From Cyanodermella asteris (Eukaryota; Ascomycota; Lecanoromycetes; Ostropales; Stictidaceae): a DNA stretch of 64,000 nt. How positions within the stretch are numbered: the stretch's first letter is position 1; every line of letters starts with the position of its first letter. The notes beneath the pieces were generated by a model that had not been told where the DNA came from, ran no database searches, and worked only from the letters and a program-made list of their open reading frames with translations. Location: NCBI GenBank assembly GCA_900618795.1, contig UYJD01000003.1:1048222-1112221 (forward strand). Direction: 5' to 3'. A program made the translations under genes and the position numbers. Positions 12,369 through 23,400 of the stretch are shown one piece after another.

Positions 12369-14059
12369 CTAATGGTTGTGAGAGGCTGCATTCGGGGGGT
12401 TGATGGGATTGTACCATGCAAAGCGGTTGTTAGGATCGTACTTCTGCTTAAGGCCTCGTAGCTTGTCAAGCCGCCACGATTCGAAGCCGTACCTGGCTTC
12501 GAGAGACTCGTAGCCCCCTGCATAGTTAACGTAAGTCGTTTTCGGTCGCGTCGGCTGCCCAGCATCCCAGAGATTGACAGTTTCATTACGCCAGGCCTGG
12601 GCAAAGTCAATTCGGGGGTCGGAGCTCGAATTGAGCTTTACGTCGAAATATCTAGTCAGTATTAGTAAGTGAGGTTCCTATAGTCAGGCGAGGTAAAGGC
12701 AATAATCCTTGCTTTCAGGGTAGACTTACGTGAGAATGTTGTCCGATCGGAAGGGGTAGGCCGAGTCCTCATCAGCAAATGCCTTCACGCCTTTGACGGA
12801 GTAACCCTCGACCAAGATCCTCGTCTCTCCTAGACCAGGCTGTTGAGCGATCTTTGCGTTATAGAGATCGTAAATTTGGCGCATCGTGGTTACGTTGTGG
12901 ACTTGGAGATTAGCCGTGCCGACAATATGAGTGCGGTTCGGTTCGCAGAGAGACCCGTTTACCGCACCGCCGATCTGATCGTTGAGCCCTGTGTAAGGAA
13001 CGAGTCCCTGAATCATAGACTGATGTTCAATGGCATCAAACGGTGCTAGTTGTACCTCGGCTTCGGTCTGAGGTCCGTTGTACAGAAACACCCAGGAGAC
13101 TGTTGCATTGGTCGCGCTGAGGGAGTAGTTCATTGTGTAGAGACCAAAATTGCCGAGCCAGGACGGGTCGAGCGTACCATTGCCCTCAAACTTGTTGACC
13201 TGCTCGATCCAGGCGTCGAGCGAGTTGCTACCGAACTGATATGTGCGGTAGAAGTATGACTTGAAGTTATCGGGCCAAATCAGGGCCTCGTAGCTAGTGA
13301 CGATACCGAAATTGTGGCCTGCACCCCGCATTCCCCACCAGAGATCCGTGTTCGTCTCATTGTTGACCTTGATGGCGGTGCCGTTGGCGAGGACGACGTT
13401 GAGAGAGACGAAATGATCCATTGTCAGACCGTGTTGGCCCTGCTGAAGCCCGTGTCCGCCACCGAGGCCGGGTCCTAAGAGCCCGACACAGCTGCAGGTG
13501 CCTGTGGCTGTGACGTAGCCCTGGTTGTAGAAATAGTTCAGCGCCTCGTAGCCGTAGACGCCTCCTTGTATGTTCGCGGTGGTGTTGCCAGGGTTGATCG
13601 AGATGTGATTTAGGCCTCTCAGATCTATCTGAATGCCTTTGAAAAGTGCAGCATCAGTAGTCAAGGAGTGACCACGGTTAGCAGCGTAGAACTCGATATT
13701 GTGGTTGTTTGCATATTTCACCTGACACCGGTCAATTAGCTCAGCCAGAAGGAAGAATATTGGGCGTCTTTACTTACAATCTTCGCCACATCCTCCTCGA
13801 CGCCGGGTCTGATTACAAGCTGAATGTCGGGCTTGACATTCTGCATGTAGCGCTCCGTTTCGTCGGACCACTCGTGACTCCAAGGGCCATAAATTGTCGT
13901 GTTCTTCGAAACGCTTGAAGCTAATTCTTGCTGAGTCTGTACATTGCTTGATCTCTTTGTAGCACGTAGCTGGGCCATAGAATCTGGAATGGTAAGTGCA
14001 GCCACACAGGGCAGCATTAAGCCGGCAGAATGGAGGAGTGAAAGCGTTGTGAGCTTCAT
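12369..14059 (-). CDS. Secreted BBE-like FAD-linked oxidoreductase
   Basis: Berberine-bridge-enzyme-like flavoprotein oxidase (FAD_binding_4 plus BBE domain), probably acting on the polyketide product. Exons: 14059-13778, 13721-12730, 12651-12369; 518 aa, as usual for the family. Residues 1-21 form a signal peptide (hydrophobic, ending near VAALT), so it enters the secretory route. Both covalent flavin attachment sites are visible: His in NRGHSLTTD and Cys in TGTCSCVGLLGPGLGGGHG, so a bicovalent FAD is expected. The C-terminal BBE motif is RFAWYNPINPP, before the stop at 12369. Several N-glycosylation sequons are present. It is convergent with the PKS with only 110 bp between the stops. The frame is intact across all three exons. 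Confidence 0.92.
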
Positions 14060-14662
14060 GTTGCTGGCTTCCGCAATGGATCACGGGTAGATAGAAACAA
14101 TGCGAAAAAACCAGAGTTGAACTGAGTAGCTGAGACTCACAGAAGAGCAGGTCTCTATGTGATAGATGGACCGCACCACTGCCTTTGTACAATTTTGCAA
14201 TCCCCAAATCTGCCTGAAATTGCTTAAGGATGGGAAGATGGACCGACAACTGTCGGCGTGGCGAAGTGAGGCCATTGAAACAGTGAAAATAATCCGCCCC
14301 CAAATTGCGTAGTAGCGAGCCGCGTGATGAGAATGATGGCTTGATAAGGCAAATACATTGCCTACATAAAACATAAAGGATCCGAAACAGGAAGCAAAGA
14401 CCTAAAATTAGGTAGTCAGTCGGGGTCCCACGAGGCTCAGGAGGAGGCTGACAGAGCATGCTTACCTTCATTACCTGGACGGTCGAATGACCATCGAGTT
14501 CGCCATATTCATTGCTTGGGCAAGGCAGACAGGAGCATAGCTATGGAGCCAATAACAGGACGTAGTTCAGAGGATCCGTCTCGGATGCAGCATCATTGGA
14601 CAAAGCTGACGATTCGGAGATTGAAAATGTCACCTAGGTACCGCCTGACGCGTTTGCTGCCT

Positions 14663-14697
14663 CGCGTGGCCCGCGTGGCCCGCGTGGCCCGCGTGGG
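14663..14697. repeat. Tandem 9-bp repeat, 3.9 copies
   Basis: The unit CGCGTGGCC is repeated nearly four times without a break, in noncoding DNA upstream of the BBE-like gene. It is a simple minisatellite. Confidence 0.9.
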
Positions 14698-15219
14698 ATC
14701 GGTGCTTCGGGGGTAGCATCGCCCATCGGTGCTAATCTCCATCATTAGATGCATCTGGACGTCCATGTTGGGCTGAAACATCGTTATACCAACGCGGTAT
14801 TTTCTATAGCGAGCCTCTACTAAGCTTTACATCTTGCTCGTTAACCAGGATCAGTAATGGAAAAACACATTCGTGAAGTTGTGTTGGAAGTGAAACAGAC
14901 CTTTGTCAAAGAAACGTGCCTGTCTCCTTCCGAGGACAGGTAGGACTTATCTGTAAGAGATGTAACTGACACCGTAAAAGGCACAAACTTGCTGGTTCTT
15001 GGACTCTGAGCTCGTATCGAGACGGCTTGTATACTCACTCGATGAATATTCGGCCTATCATTGCCGAGCAGTCCGTCTGGTGACTCTTTTAAACCTAGCA
15101 AAAGACCTCACAGGCTGACGCGATATTCCATCGAGACCGGCATAGTGTCACGGACAAAGGAAGGACCGATCAGACGTCAGGGACTCTGATCCAATCAGGC
15201 ACTACTCACGGTACTCGGG

Positions 15220-15355
15220 NNNNNNNNNNNNNNNNNNNNNNNNNNNNNNNNNNNNNNNNNNNNNNNNNNNNNNNNNNNNNNNNNNNNNNNNNNNNNNNNN
15301 NNNNNNNNNNNNNNNNNNNNNNNNNNNNNNNNNNNNNNNNNNNNNNNNNNNNNNN
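15220..15355. other. Assembly gap (136 N)
   Basis: A run of N splits the cluster between the BBE-like gene and the P450. Contiguity of the two halves therefore rests on scaffolding. Confidence 1.
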
Positions 15356-16009
15356 TTACACAAGACTGGTAGGTACTGATCTATTTGCTACCACTACTGC
15401 GAAACCCAGAAACTCCGTATAACCTAGTTTGAGTATAGATACATTATTTTCTGACGCGGCAGCTTCATCCGTAGTTTCACCGGTAATTCATGACCTTGTC
15501 ATTGCTGGGTCGGTAAATATAGTCTGTCTTGAGATGGCTGTCATTATCTCGATTCCTGGCAAGTCAAAACACTAGGTCCCGTGACATTTGGCGTCAGATT
15601 CGAATGCCGGAACTTCGAGTCGTGCGGAGCTGATTGTCTGACTCGGCCTGCCACAAGTCGTGCCTTCGCGCCATGTCTACTTGCAACTTTTCACATACGA
15701 CTTTCTTACGCCTCCTCCTATCCACCTTTGCCCTCACCTGCTCCTCGGACAGGGGTGTTCGTTGTGGTGCAACGAAAAGTCACGACTCTTAGCAGCCTTG
15801 TCGTTCCATTGCAAATCAGGACATAATCTTCCCCTCCGCTTCTGCGAATTGATCTTGGAAGTGCCCAAGCCAGACAGCTCCCACGCACCTTTCCTTGCGA
15901 TCACACAAAGTGACTCGGTTCCTAGAACGTCTGGCACATACCTCTTACCACGAATCAAACTCGACAGAGCTGTCAGTCTCTCTTCTATTATCGGCCGGAG
16001 ACAGTTACA

Positions 16010-17812
16010 ATGTACAGTACTACAGGCCTTGCGCCGCATTGCTGGCAGCAGGAGCTGTATCGCTTTTGGGTGTTCTCGTGCAACCTTTGCTCGGCGCAGC
16101 AACTCGGCTGGCGCTCAATTTTATCGATCTGGTCTGTTACTCTCGTACCGCCCACTTCACCGTCTCATGCTGATGCAAAGAGCAACAGGTCTTCTGGCAT
16201 GGCACCTATCGTCTCACGGTCCACCCACTGGCCAAGTTTCCAGGTCCCGTTCTTGCCGCTCTCACCGATCTCTACACTGTCTACCACTGTCTGACGGGGA
16301 ACAGACACCTGGATTTTCACCACCAACAGAACAAATATGGCACCGTCTTCAGATTTGGCCCGAACCGGGTGTCCGTTTGCTCGCCCAGTGCCCTCAATCC
16401 GATCTACGGGGTGAGGACAAATACTCAAAAATCTCAAGTCTACGCCGCATTCATGCACTTCTTCGCTGTGCCCGCCCCCATCACCTGCATTGATCGCCGT
16501 GCGCACCGCTTCAAGAGATCCGTCACGACGAAGGCGCTCAATCCGGCTGCTGTCAAGGAGCTTGAAGAACTCATCATCAGAAATGTGGAAATCTTCTGTT
16601 CTCTACTCGAGAACAAGGATGTCAGTGGAACCAATGTCCAGCACCTCGAGAACGACGGTTGGACTCAGTCGCACGACATGACTCGAATGTTCGCTTTCCT
16701 GCTATGGGACATTACGGGGGATGTGACATTCAGCAACGACTGGGAAGTCCAGACCAAGGACAAGAACAGACCAATGGTGGACTTGCTTCCATTGGGTACA
16801 TGTGGAATCAACTTGGTGAGTTCAGGCGGATTATGGCTTGCGTCGTGATACTAATCCAATGCTTCAGGCTGGCCACATCCCTACTGTCCTCAAGCTAAGG
16901 TTGGAGCGCATTTTCTTCCCCAGCCTTATGCGGGGCATAGCTAATTTCCGGACTATGTCGGAGAATCAAGCCTCGTGGCGACTGCAACAAGCCGGAAAGC
17001 TCCAGCAGCGCGACCTGTTCCAGTCACTCGTTGACGCCAGGGACCCCGAAACAGGACAAGGCTACAGTGAACAGGATTTGATAGCTGAAGCCGGATTCCT
17101 CATCATCGCAGGGTCTGATACAACAGCTACTGTACTTACCGCGACGATCTTCTATCTGACCCATAATGCAGAGGCAATGCAGCTTGCCCGGGAGGAGGTG
17201 GATACTGTGTTCGGTGGCGGTGGCTTGTGACGCGACGCGGGAACAGTGCGTCTAGGCGACAAGCTGAACAACTGCAAGTATCTGACTGCTTGCATCGACG
17301 AGGCCACGCGCATGTCGCCACCTGTATCAGCGATGCTTCCCAGAGAAGTCCTTGCTGGCGGTATCAAGCTGTCCGATGATCTCTACATTCCGGAGGGCGT
17401 GGACGTCGGCGTACCGATCTATGCTTTACACCACGACAAGGAGCATTTTCTAGACCCTCACAGATACCATCCTGAACGGTGGATCGAGGGCGCTGGGTGG
17501 GGGGACAGCGGTGGAGTGTGGCATACCACAAGCATGTCTGACGTGCACAGGAGTCAGGCCGCCTTTGCCGCCTTCGGTTGGGGCCGTACTAGCTGTGCAG
17601 GCAGGTACCTGGCGTATCAGGAGCTGAAGATCGTGTTGGCTCGATTGCTGCTTCTCTACGAGATACGCATTGAAGCAGGGAGCACAAAGGGAGAGGGGGC
17701 TGCGGGCTTCGTCAGCGGACGCCAGCGCAGTGGCGAGTTTCAGCTTACCGACATGTTCACCAGCACGCATCAGGGGCCGGACTTGCAATTTCGGAGACGA
17801 AGTCGCTCTTGA
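16010..17812 (+). CDS. Cytochrome P450 monooxygenase with in-frame TGA; 5' end unresolved
   Basis: ER-anchored haem-thiolate monooxygenase, a likely tailoring oxidase of the cluster. The anchor reads LLGVLVQPLLGAATRLALNF, ending at 16131. Then come exon 16189-16815 (RLTVHPLAKFPGP hinge) and exon 16868-17812. The second intron has GTGAGT and a perfect TACTAAT branch site. I-helix AGSDTTAT, ExxR in DEATR, HPERW, and haem loop FGWGRTSCAG with Cys present; the Arg usual two places before Cys is Thr here, with an Arg one place earlier. Odd: TGA at 17228-17230 interrupts the K-helix approach, and the same frame continues on both sides. A 33-nt intron that would skip it is too short to be credible. 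The anchor frame has no ATG, while the best-context ATG (16010) is in another frame, so either a 5' exon is missed or there is a further lesion. Confidence 0.85.
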
Positions 17813-18317
17813 GTTGTGACGATCAGAGGGTCATCTACGGCACGGCGACGTTGAAAATGCTGACAGAAATGTGCATCGGTGTGGATCTCGCTCAGCCGTG
17901 ATGAGAAGGACAATGATCGTTTTCAGCATCATGAGCGAAGCTGAGTGGGATCCACTTAATAAATCATCTGGCAGCAGCGCCAGTGAGAGTACTCAGCTCG
18001 TCAGCGCGAACGCTGCTTGCTCCCAGCTAGTGGGAACTTGAAGGCCATGGGCTGGACACGTGCGTATGTAATACGTCTTGCATTAGCGCCGTATGATCAA
18101 CATAACAACGTGAGCTGTAACATTACCGGCAAGGGTCCCTTTGTGAACTCAGATTCTCAGCTGCCAACCCGCCCTGGCCAGTGTCGGCCGGTAGCTTGCT
18201 CTCAGTAATGGCTCGCTCAATCCACAGCCGCACATAAGTGCGCCTTCTGTCCATCAGTCGGAGTCGCCATCGTCTCGTTCTGACCGTACACAAGATACAC
18301 AATCCGACAAATTCGCC
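17813..18317. promoter_or_regulatory. Intergenic: P450 3' end and SDR promoter
   Basis: No gene seen in 505 bp. A TCGGCCGG site lies at 18184-18191, about 130 bp before the SDR start codon. Confidence 0.4.
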
Positions 18318-19227
18318 ATGGCGCCGCTAGTTTGGCTCGTAACGGGAACCTCCTCAGGCTTCGGCAGCGCTTTCGTAGATTCGATCCTTGCCAAAGGAGA
18401 CAAGGTCATTGCCACTGCTCGAGGTGATGTTTTTCGCCTCGACGCGCTGAAAGCGAAAGGAGTGGCGACTCTCTCCTTGGACGTGACAGCTACCCAGCAA
18501 ACCATCAACGACGTTGTGGAGCAGGCAATCAAGATTTATGGTCAGATCGACGTGCTCGTGAACAACGCTGGGTACATCCAGGGTGCCGTCCTGGAAGAGC
18601 TTGACGAGGAGCTCTTGACAAGAGGATTGAAGAACAACGTGATCGGTCAGCTGAACCTGACGCGGGCGGTCATTGGTCATATGCGTGAGCGGAAGAGTGG
18701 AACATTGGTCTTTATGGGATCAGTCGGAGAAGTGAGTTCAAGGGCGCTGTGTATATTTGCTTCCACAGACTGACCGTTTTCGCAAGTACTATGGTGCTCC
18801 CGGCTCCCTCAGCTACTGTTCGGGCAAGGGCGCGATCGATGCTCTCGTCCCGACCATCGCCCTCGAAGTTGCCCCGTGGAACATTCGCGCCACGACACTG
18901 ATCCCGGGCTACTTCCGCACGAACGTCATGAAGAAGGGTAACATCGAGTTCGAGGCACCCAAGCGCCTGCCCGAATATGCAGAGATGAACTCCCTGATCG
19001 AGGCCGGCTGCTATGGCGCTGACGGTAACCAGCCCGGCGATCCAAAGAAAGCCACCGACATCGTGGTCGACGTCGTGCACGGCGACGGGGTTGCAGCGGG
19101 CAAGAGCTGGCCGTCGAGACTACCCCTGGGTCCAGACGGCGTAAAGGCGGTGCGGGAAAACAGCAAGAATAAACTGGAGTTGTGTGATGAATGGGAAAGC
19201 ATCGTGGGCGCAACCAACATTGAGTAA
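18318..19227 (+). CDS. Short-chain dehydrogenase/reductase
   Basis: Classical SDR using NAD(P)H, probably acting on a keto or hydroxyl group of the cluster product. Two exons, 18318-18731 and 18787-19227, 284 aa; the 55-nt intron has GTGAGT and a CTGAC branch site. The cofactor loop is TGTSSGFG (residues ~9-16), then NNAG, the catalytic Ser in FMGSVGE and YCSGK (YxxxK). All catalytic residues are kept and the frame is intact. It follows the P450 on the same strand after 505 bp and is the last recognisable cluster gene; housekeeping genes begin after it. It could also be a stand-alone oxidoreductase. Confidence 0.88.
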
Positions 19228-20427
19228 TGTCAGGTGGGCGTGAATGAAGCTCGAAGTTTAGACGGTGACACTCTAGATACACGTTAGACCATAGCTTGGA
19301 AGCGTGAATATACGATATGCAACAAGACATCGTCAACAATATCGGTATCTACCTAAGTACTCTGGGGCAGGCAGTAATTCCATGCCAATAAACTGTGAGG
19401 TCATGCTAAGCCGTGTTCGTCAACATCACCACGTTCCAAAGATTTGCACAGTAGGGCAAACAGAGCCGCAGTGGCGTTCGTCATTGGATTTTTAGTACAC
19501 GGCTTTGAGGTCCAAGGTTTGGATGAGCAGTCGAGGTGACATCCTTTCATGTCTCATCCTCAAATAATGCACATATGAGAGCAAGTGTTCCAGCCTTGTC
19601 ATTTGCAGATCTCGAGCGAACGACAAGATGCGCCTGCGCAATGAATACTCTCAATTATAGAACTTGCCCCAGAGGATCTCAATGTGTAAAAGAGAGGAGC
19701 ACGTCCACTCAACCCCAGTCTTGCAATATCGCCTCAAAAAGCCTTTTTCAGTTCACATATTCTTCTACCTCAAGATCGCCAAGTCCTGGACAGAAGTCTT
19801 CGAAGCACTCAGCTCCAGTGTCTCGAACATGTAGTAGACACTGAGCTACTTGAATTGAAAGCATCATTAGCTTATAATATTGTCCACACGCCCCACAGTA
19901 GCTTGCACATCCTTCTCAGATTCATTCATACTTGTAATACATAGGAGAAACGGAATCGAGTGGCCATGAGCTCCCAATCGAACCAATACTACCAACGAGA
20001 CCATACGAGGTCAATAGTGTCCGCTCGCGTCCTTATACTCCGATCATTTAGTTGCAGCTCGTGGTGGGATGATGCGTTGCTATTTGTTCTTGAGCATGTT
20101 GCTCTGATTCCGTACCAGTGGAACAAATAGCAAGTACCAGCCGTTGTCTGTCGCTGTGAGCGCCTGACATGGTGGGGCATTTCAATCAGATGCCAACACG
20201 AAGTGGGTTGTCTTCGTGGTGCTGAAGGCTACTTATCTGAACGTCATCTCGAGCTCGGGCCGGCAGCCGTAAATTAGCATTTCCACACGTCGCCCCGTTT
20301 CTACGATCCTTCTCTGCTTCCTTCTCCACGATAACACCAAGCACCCACAGACGATAACACATTAAAGACACGACTGACAGCCAGCTTGTCAGTCAAATCG
20401 ACCCTCTGTACCTTCAACCAAAATTTT
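19228..20427. other. Intergenic, cluster border
   Basis: 1.2 kb with no convincing gene on either strand. The right end is pyrimidine-rich (about 20285-20350), as expected for the promoter and leader of the F-box gene. It marks the change from secondary-metabolism genes to conserved genes. Confidence 0.5.
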
Positions 20428-23400
20428 ATGCAACCGCTGCCTACTGAGATTTCCAAAAGTTTTACAGACAGCAACCCATCCCCGAACGCCACCTCGTCCG
20501 CCCAACATGGCCAGCTTCACCATGATGGCTCCTCTGACCCAGTGCCAGGCGCATCTGGGCAGAAACACGCAGTCGATCCAGTCTGTGGCCCCCATGCAGC
20601 AGCCGATGCGTCTGCTGAGCGCGACGCCGCTGCCGCACTCGACGATGCAACTGGGATGAGCGGACGAAAGTCTGGCAAGAGAACGCCATCGCCTGTGGAC
20701 AAAATAATCGAACACGAACGAGCATCGCCTCGATATGCCTCTAGCAAGGACAAATCTCCTGGATTTCGTGTCATATCACGATCGAAGAACGCGCCTGCAC
20801 CGCGAGCTTCACTTCAAGATCTACCGGCTGAAGTGCTTACTCATGTCTGCTCGTACTTGCCTGCTGATGCATTCGCCTCGATGGCACTTGTGTCAAAGGA
20901 TGTGCACGGGATTGTGACGGGCGAGCATGCTTGGCGCATGGCCTTTGCGAGATACTTTCCTGGACACGAAGCCTTGAACGAGAACGCCACCACGAAGCTC
21001 GACAGAAATGGCGAGGAGATTTTGGCGTCCGAGAAACGCTATTTTACACGTCTCTCGGCTATCTCGTCTTGGAGAAGCGAGTATATCATTCGCACGCGTA
21101 TGCTTCGCGCTTTGGGAAGAGGCAGCCCGTCCGAAGTTGACAACCTTACGGGGTACAGCGGTTCGCGCTCACATGCCAAGGCCACAAGAGTCGGACAAAT
21201 GGACTTCTTCGGAGGGCTTGAAACACCAGTGACCAAGATCGTGGGCTCCTTTACAATGAAGAATAACCGTCCGCAGGTTCGCTTGTTGCACGCCTCGAAG
21301 GAGGAATGCAGAACAACTGTGAGCCGGCCTTTGGAGTCCAACAAACACATCGACTGGGGCTTCGAGATGCCTCGACTCCAATTTTACGAGGTCCAGCCTG
21401 GTGTCGAGATGTACGGGATGGGGCCTGGAGAAATCGTGGGCGTGCCCAATTCGCTAGACATCTCACCCCTGTTCGGACTCATCGCGGTAGACGGTATGCC
21501 GGGCGGCCGGATATATCATCGCCATGTCCAAGAAGATCGAGGCACTTATCTTGCCCGTTCGCTCAATGATGGTACGCTAGAGAGGGGTATTCCGCGTGTT
21601 AATGAAAGTCAAGAGAGTATGACTGCTGTCTGGATCGCCAAGGACAATACCATCCCCGACATGACCAGCAATCTGGTTTGCGCTCTTGTCGGATCATCGG
21701 CCGGTATCGTGACTGCATGTTCTTTGGGCAGCCCGGTCCTCGCTGCAGGTACTCGAGCTGGGGCACGAGAGGTTTCAGCCCGCTGGGTCCTTAGTCCAGG
21801 CGTACCCATCATCGCATTCGGTGTAGACGAAAAGTATTCGTCGCGGCGCCTCGAACGAGGCCGTGCTTGGGTCTTTGCCCTCAATGCGCTTGGTGAGGTC
21901 TTCTACCTGAAAGAAATTCCTCGAGCCGCCTCATTGCCTGAGAATATGAGGAATCCTACAGATTGGGACATCAATGCGTCGACCTGGGAAACTGGACGTT
22001 CCGTTTACTGGAACCTTGTGGAGCCTACGCGCCGTTCAGCCAGGCCTGACCCGTTTGGAGACGCATCCGCTGATGCATGCTATTCACCTCGTAGCTCATG
22101 CCATGCAGATGGTCTGAGCAGCGAGCAGATTGCCGCCGAAACAAAAGAGATCCAGGCATTCCTTCAGCAACCTCCTATACATTTTCGGACCATGTGCGAA
22201 GGCTGGGATATGCAAAGACTGCTTGAGGTTGATTTTGCGGGCGACGACGAACACGGTGCCGGTGAAGCAGTTTTCGTCATCGACAGTGGCTTGCAAGATG
22301 GACGCAAGGCTTCAATTGTCCGATACACCCGTCTGCTCATTGAAGATGCCATTCATGCGCCAATAACAAGCTCCCCACAACGCGGTTCATCTCCTCCACC
22401 GCAAGTGAAGTCCATTTTTGGCGGTGCCGCTGCGCCCGTTCCAGCCGAGTCGGCTTGGAAGATCACAAAGCCGGTCAATGTCCGTCGCATCTCCCATTCT
22501 TCTGAAACCGCTTCGATTCCAGAGGAACAATTTGAGGTTTGGACGGCGTCCAACTTCGCTTTCGGTGGGCTCAAGGCTGTGCAGATTACTGCATCTGCAA
22601 AGGACGAGTCGACGTACGCCAATTTCACAATCGACGAAGACCCTCTGCTCAGTCTCAACCCAGTCGCAGCCACCTGGTCACCTTCCGCCTCACCAATTGG
22701 CCGCGGTCAGAAATTCGGTCATGCAGCTGATGTTCCTGGTCAGCGCTCTAGACTTGTTGCTCTTGGCACCAAAGTTGGATCTGTCATCGTGTGGAACATG
22801 CGCAGCCCGGTTTCGACGACCTCTGAGATCGTCAACGATGTTGAACCTGTAAGGATCATTCACACCGACTCTCCTGGAATATCTAGCCTTGCACTGTCCG
22901 CGTTGTACCTTGTGCATGGTGGCACGGACGGTCTTGTACAGGCATGGGATCCTCTTGCTCACGAAAACGGTCCTGTTCGCACATTGCATTCCAAGTTCGC
23001 ACAGAAAGCGCGTCGCGATTTGCGAATCAATCAAGCTCGCCCTCTAGGAGTAGGGATCAACTTCTACGCTGCGTCCGCGATTTGCATTGACCCAGATGCA
23101 AAGGTGCTTCGCGGAGTTGTCGGCATTGGCACTCACTTGCGTTACTGGAGTTACTCATCAGGCTCAGCCGGCTCCTATCGTGGCTCGAAACGTCGTAGCC
23201 AGCGGGACCGCCAACTCTCAAATCAAGCTGCGGATCCGAAGGTCACTCGCACCGGAAGGGGCGTTCTCGCCGATTACATCGCTAATGAGCAAGCTGACCT
23301 GGAACGTGCTCGACGGGATCGACAAAGGGAAGCACAGCGAGCCAATGCCAGATATGGTCTCAATCTTTTGGGGGAGGATGCTACTGAGGACGAGATCATG

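Larger units (their letters stand above)
14060..16009. other. Intergenic region with assembly gap
   Basis: BBE-like gene promoter on the left and P450 promoter on the right. Holds a 9-bp tandem repeat (14663-14697), the N gap (15220-15355) and a TCGGCCGG site at 15991-15998. Open frames here are short and unconvincing. The gap could hide sequence of unknown true length. Confidence 0.5.

Noticed and set aside
154-17230. TGA read-through or selenocysteine in the MFS and P450
   Set aside because: Neither family uses selenocysteine, fungi of this group lack the machinery as far as known, and the positions are not catalytic.
17205-17245. 33-nt intron that would skip the P450 stop codon
   Set aside because: GT and AG ends exist and the frame would be kept, but it is far shorter than every other intron in the window (45-95 nt) and has no branch site.
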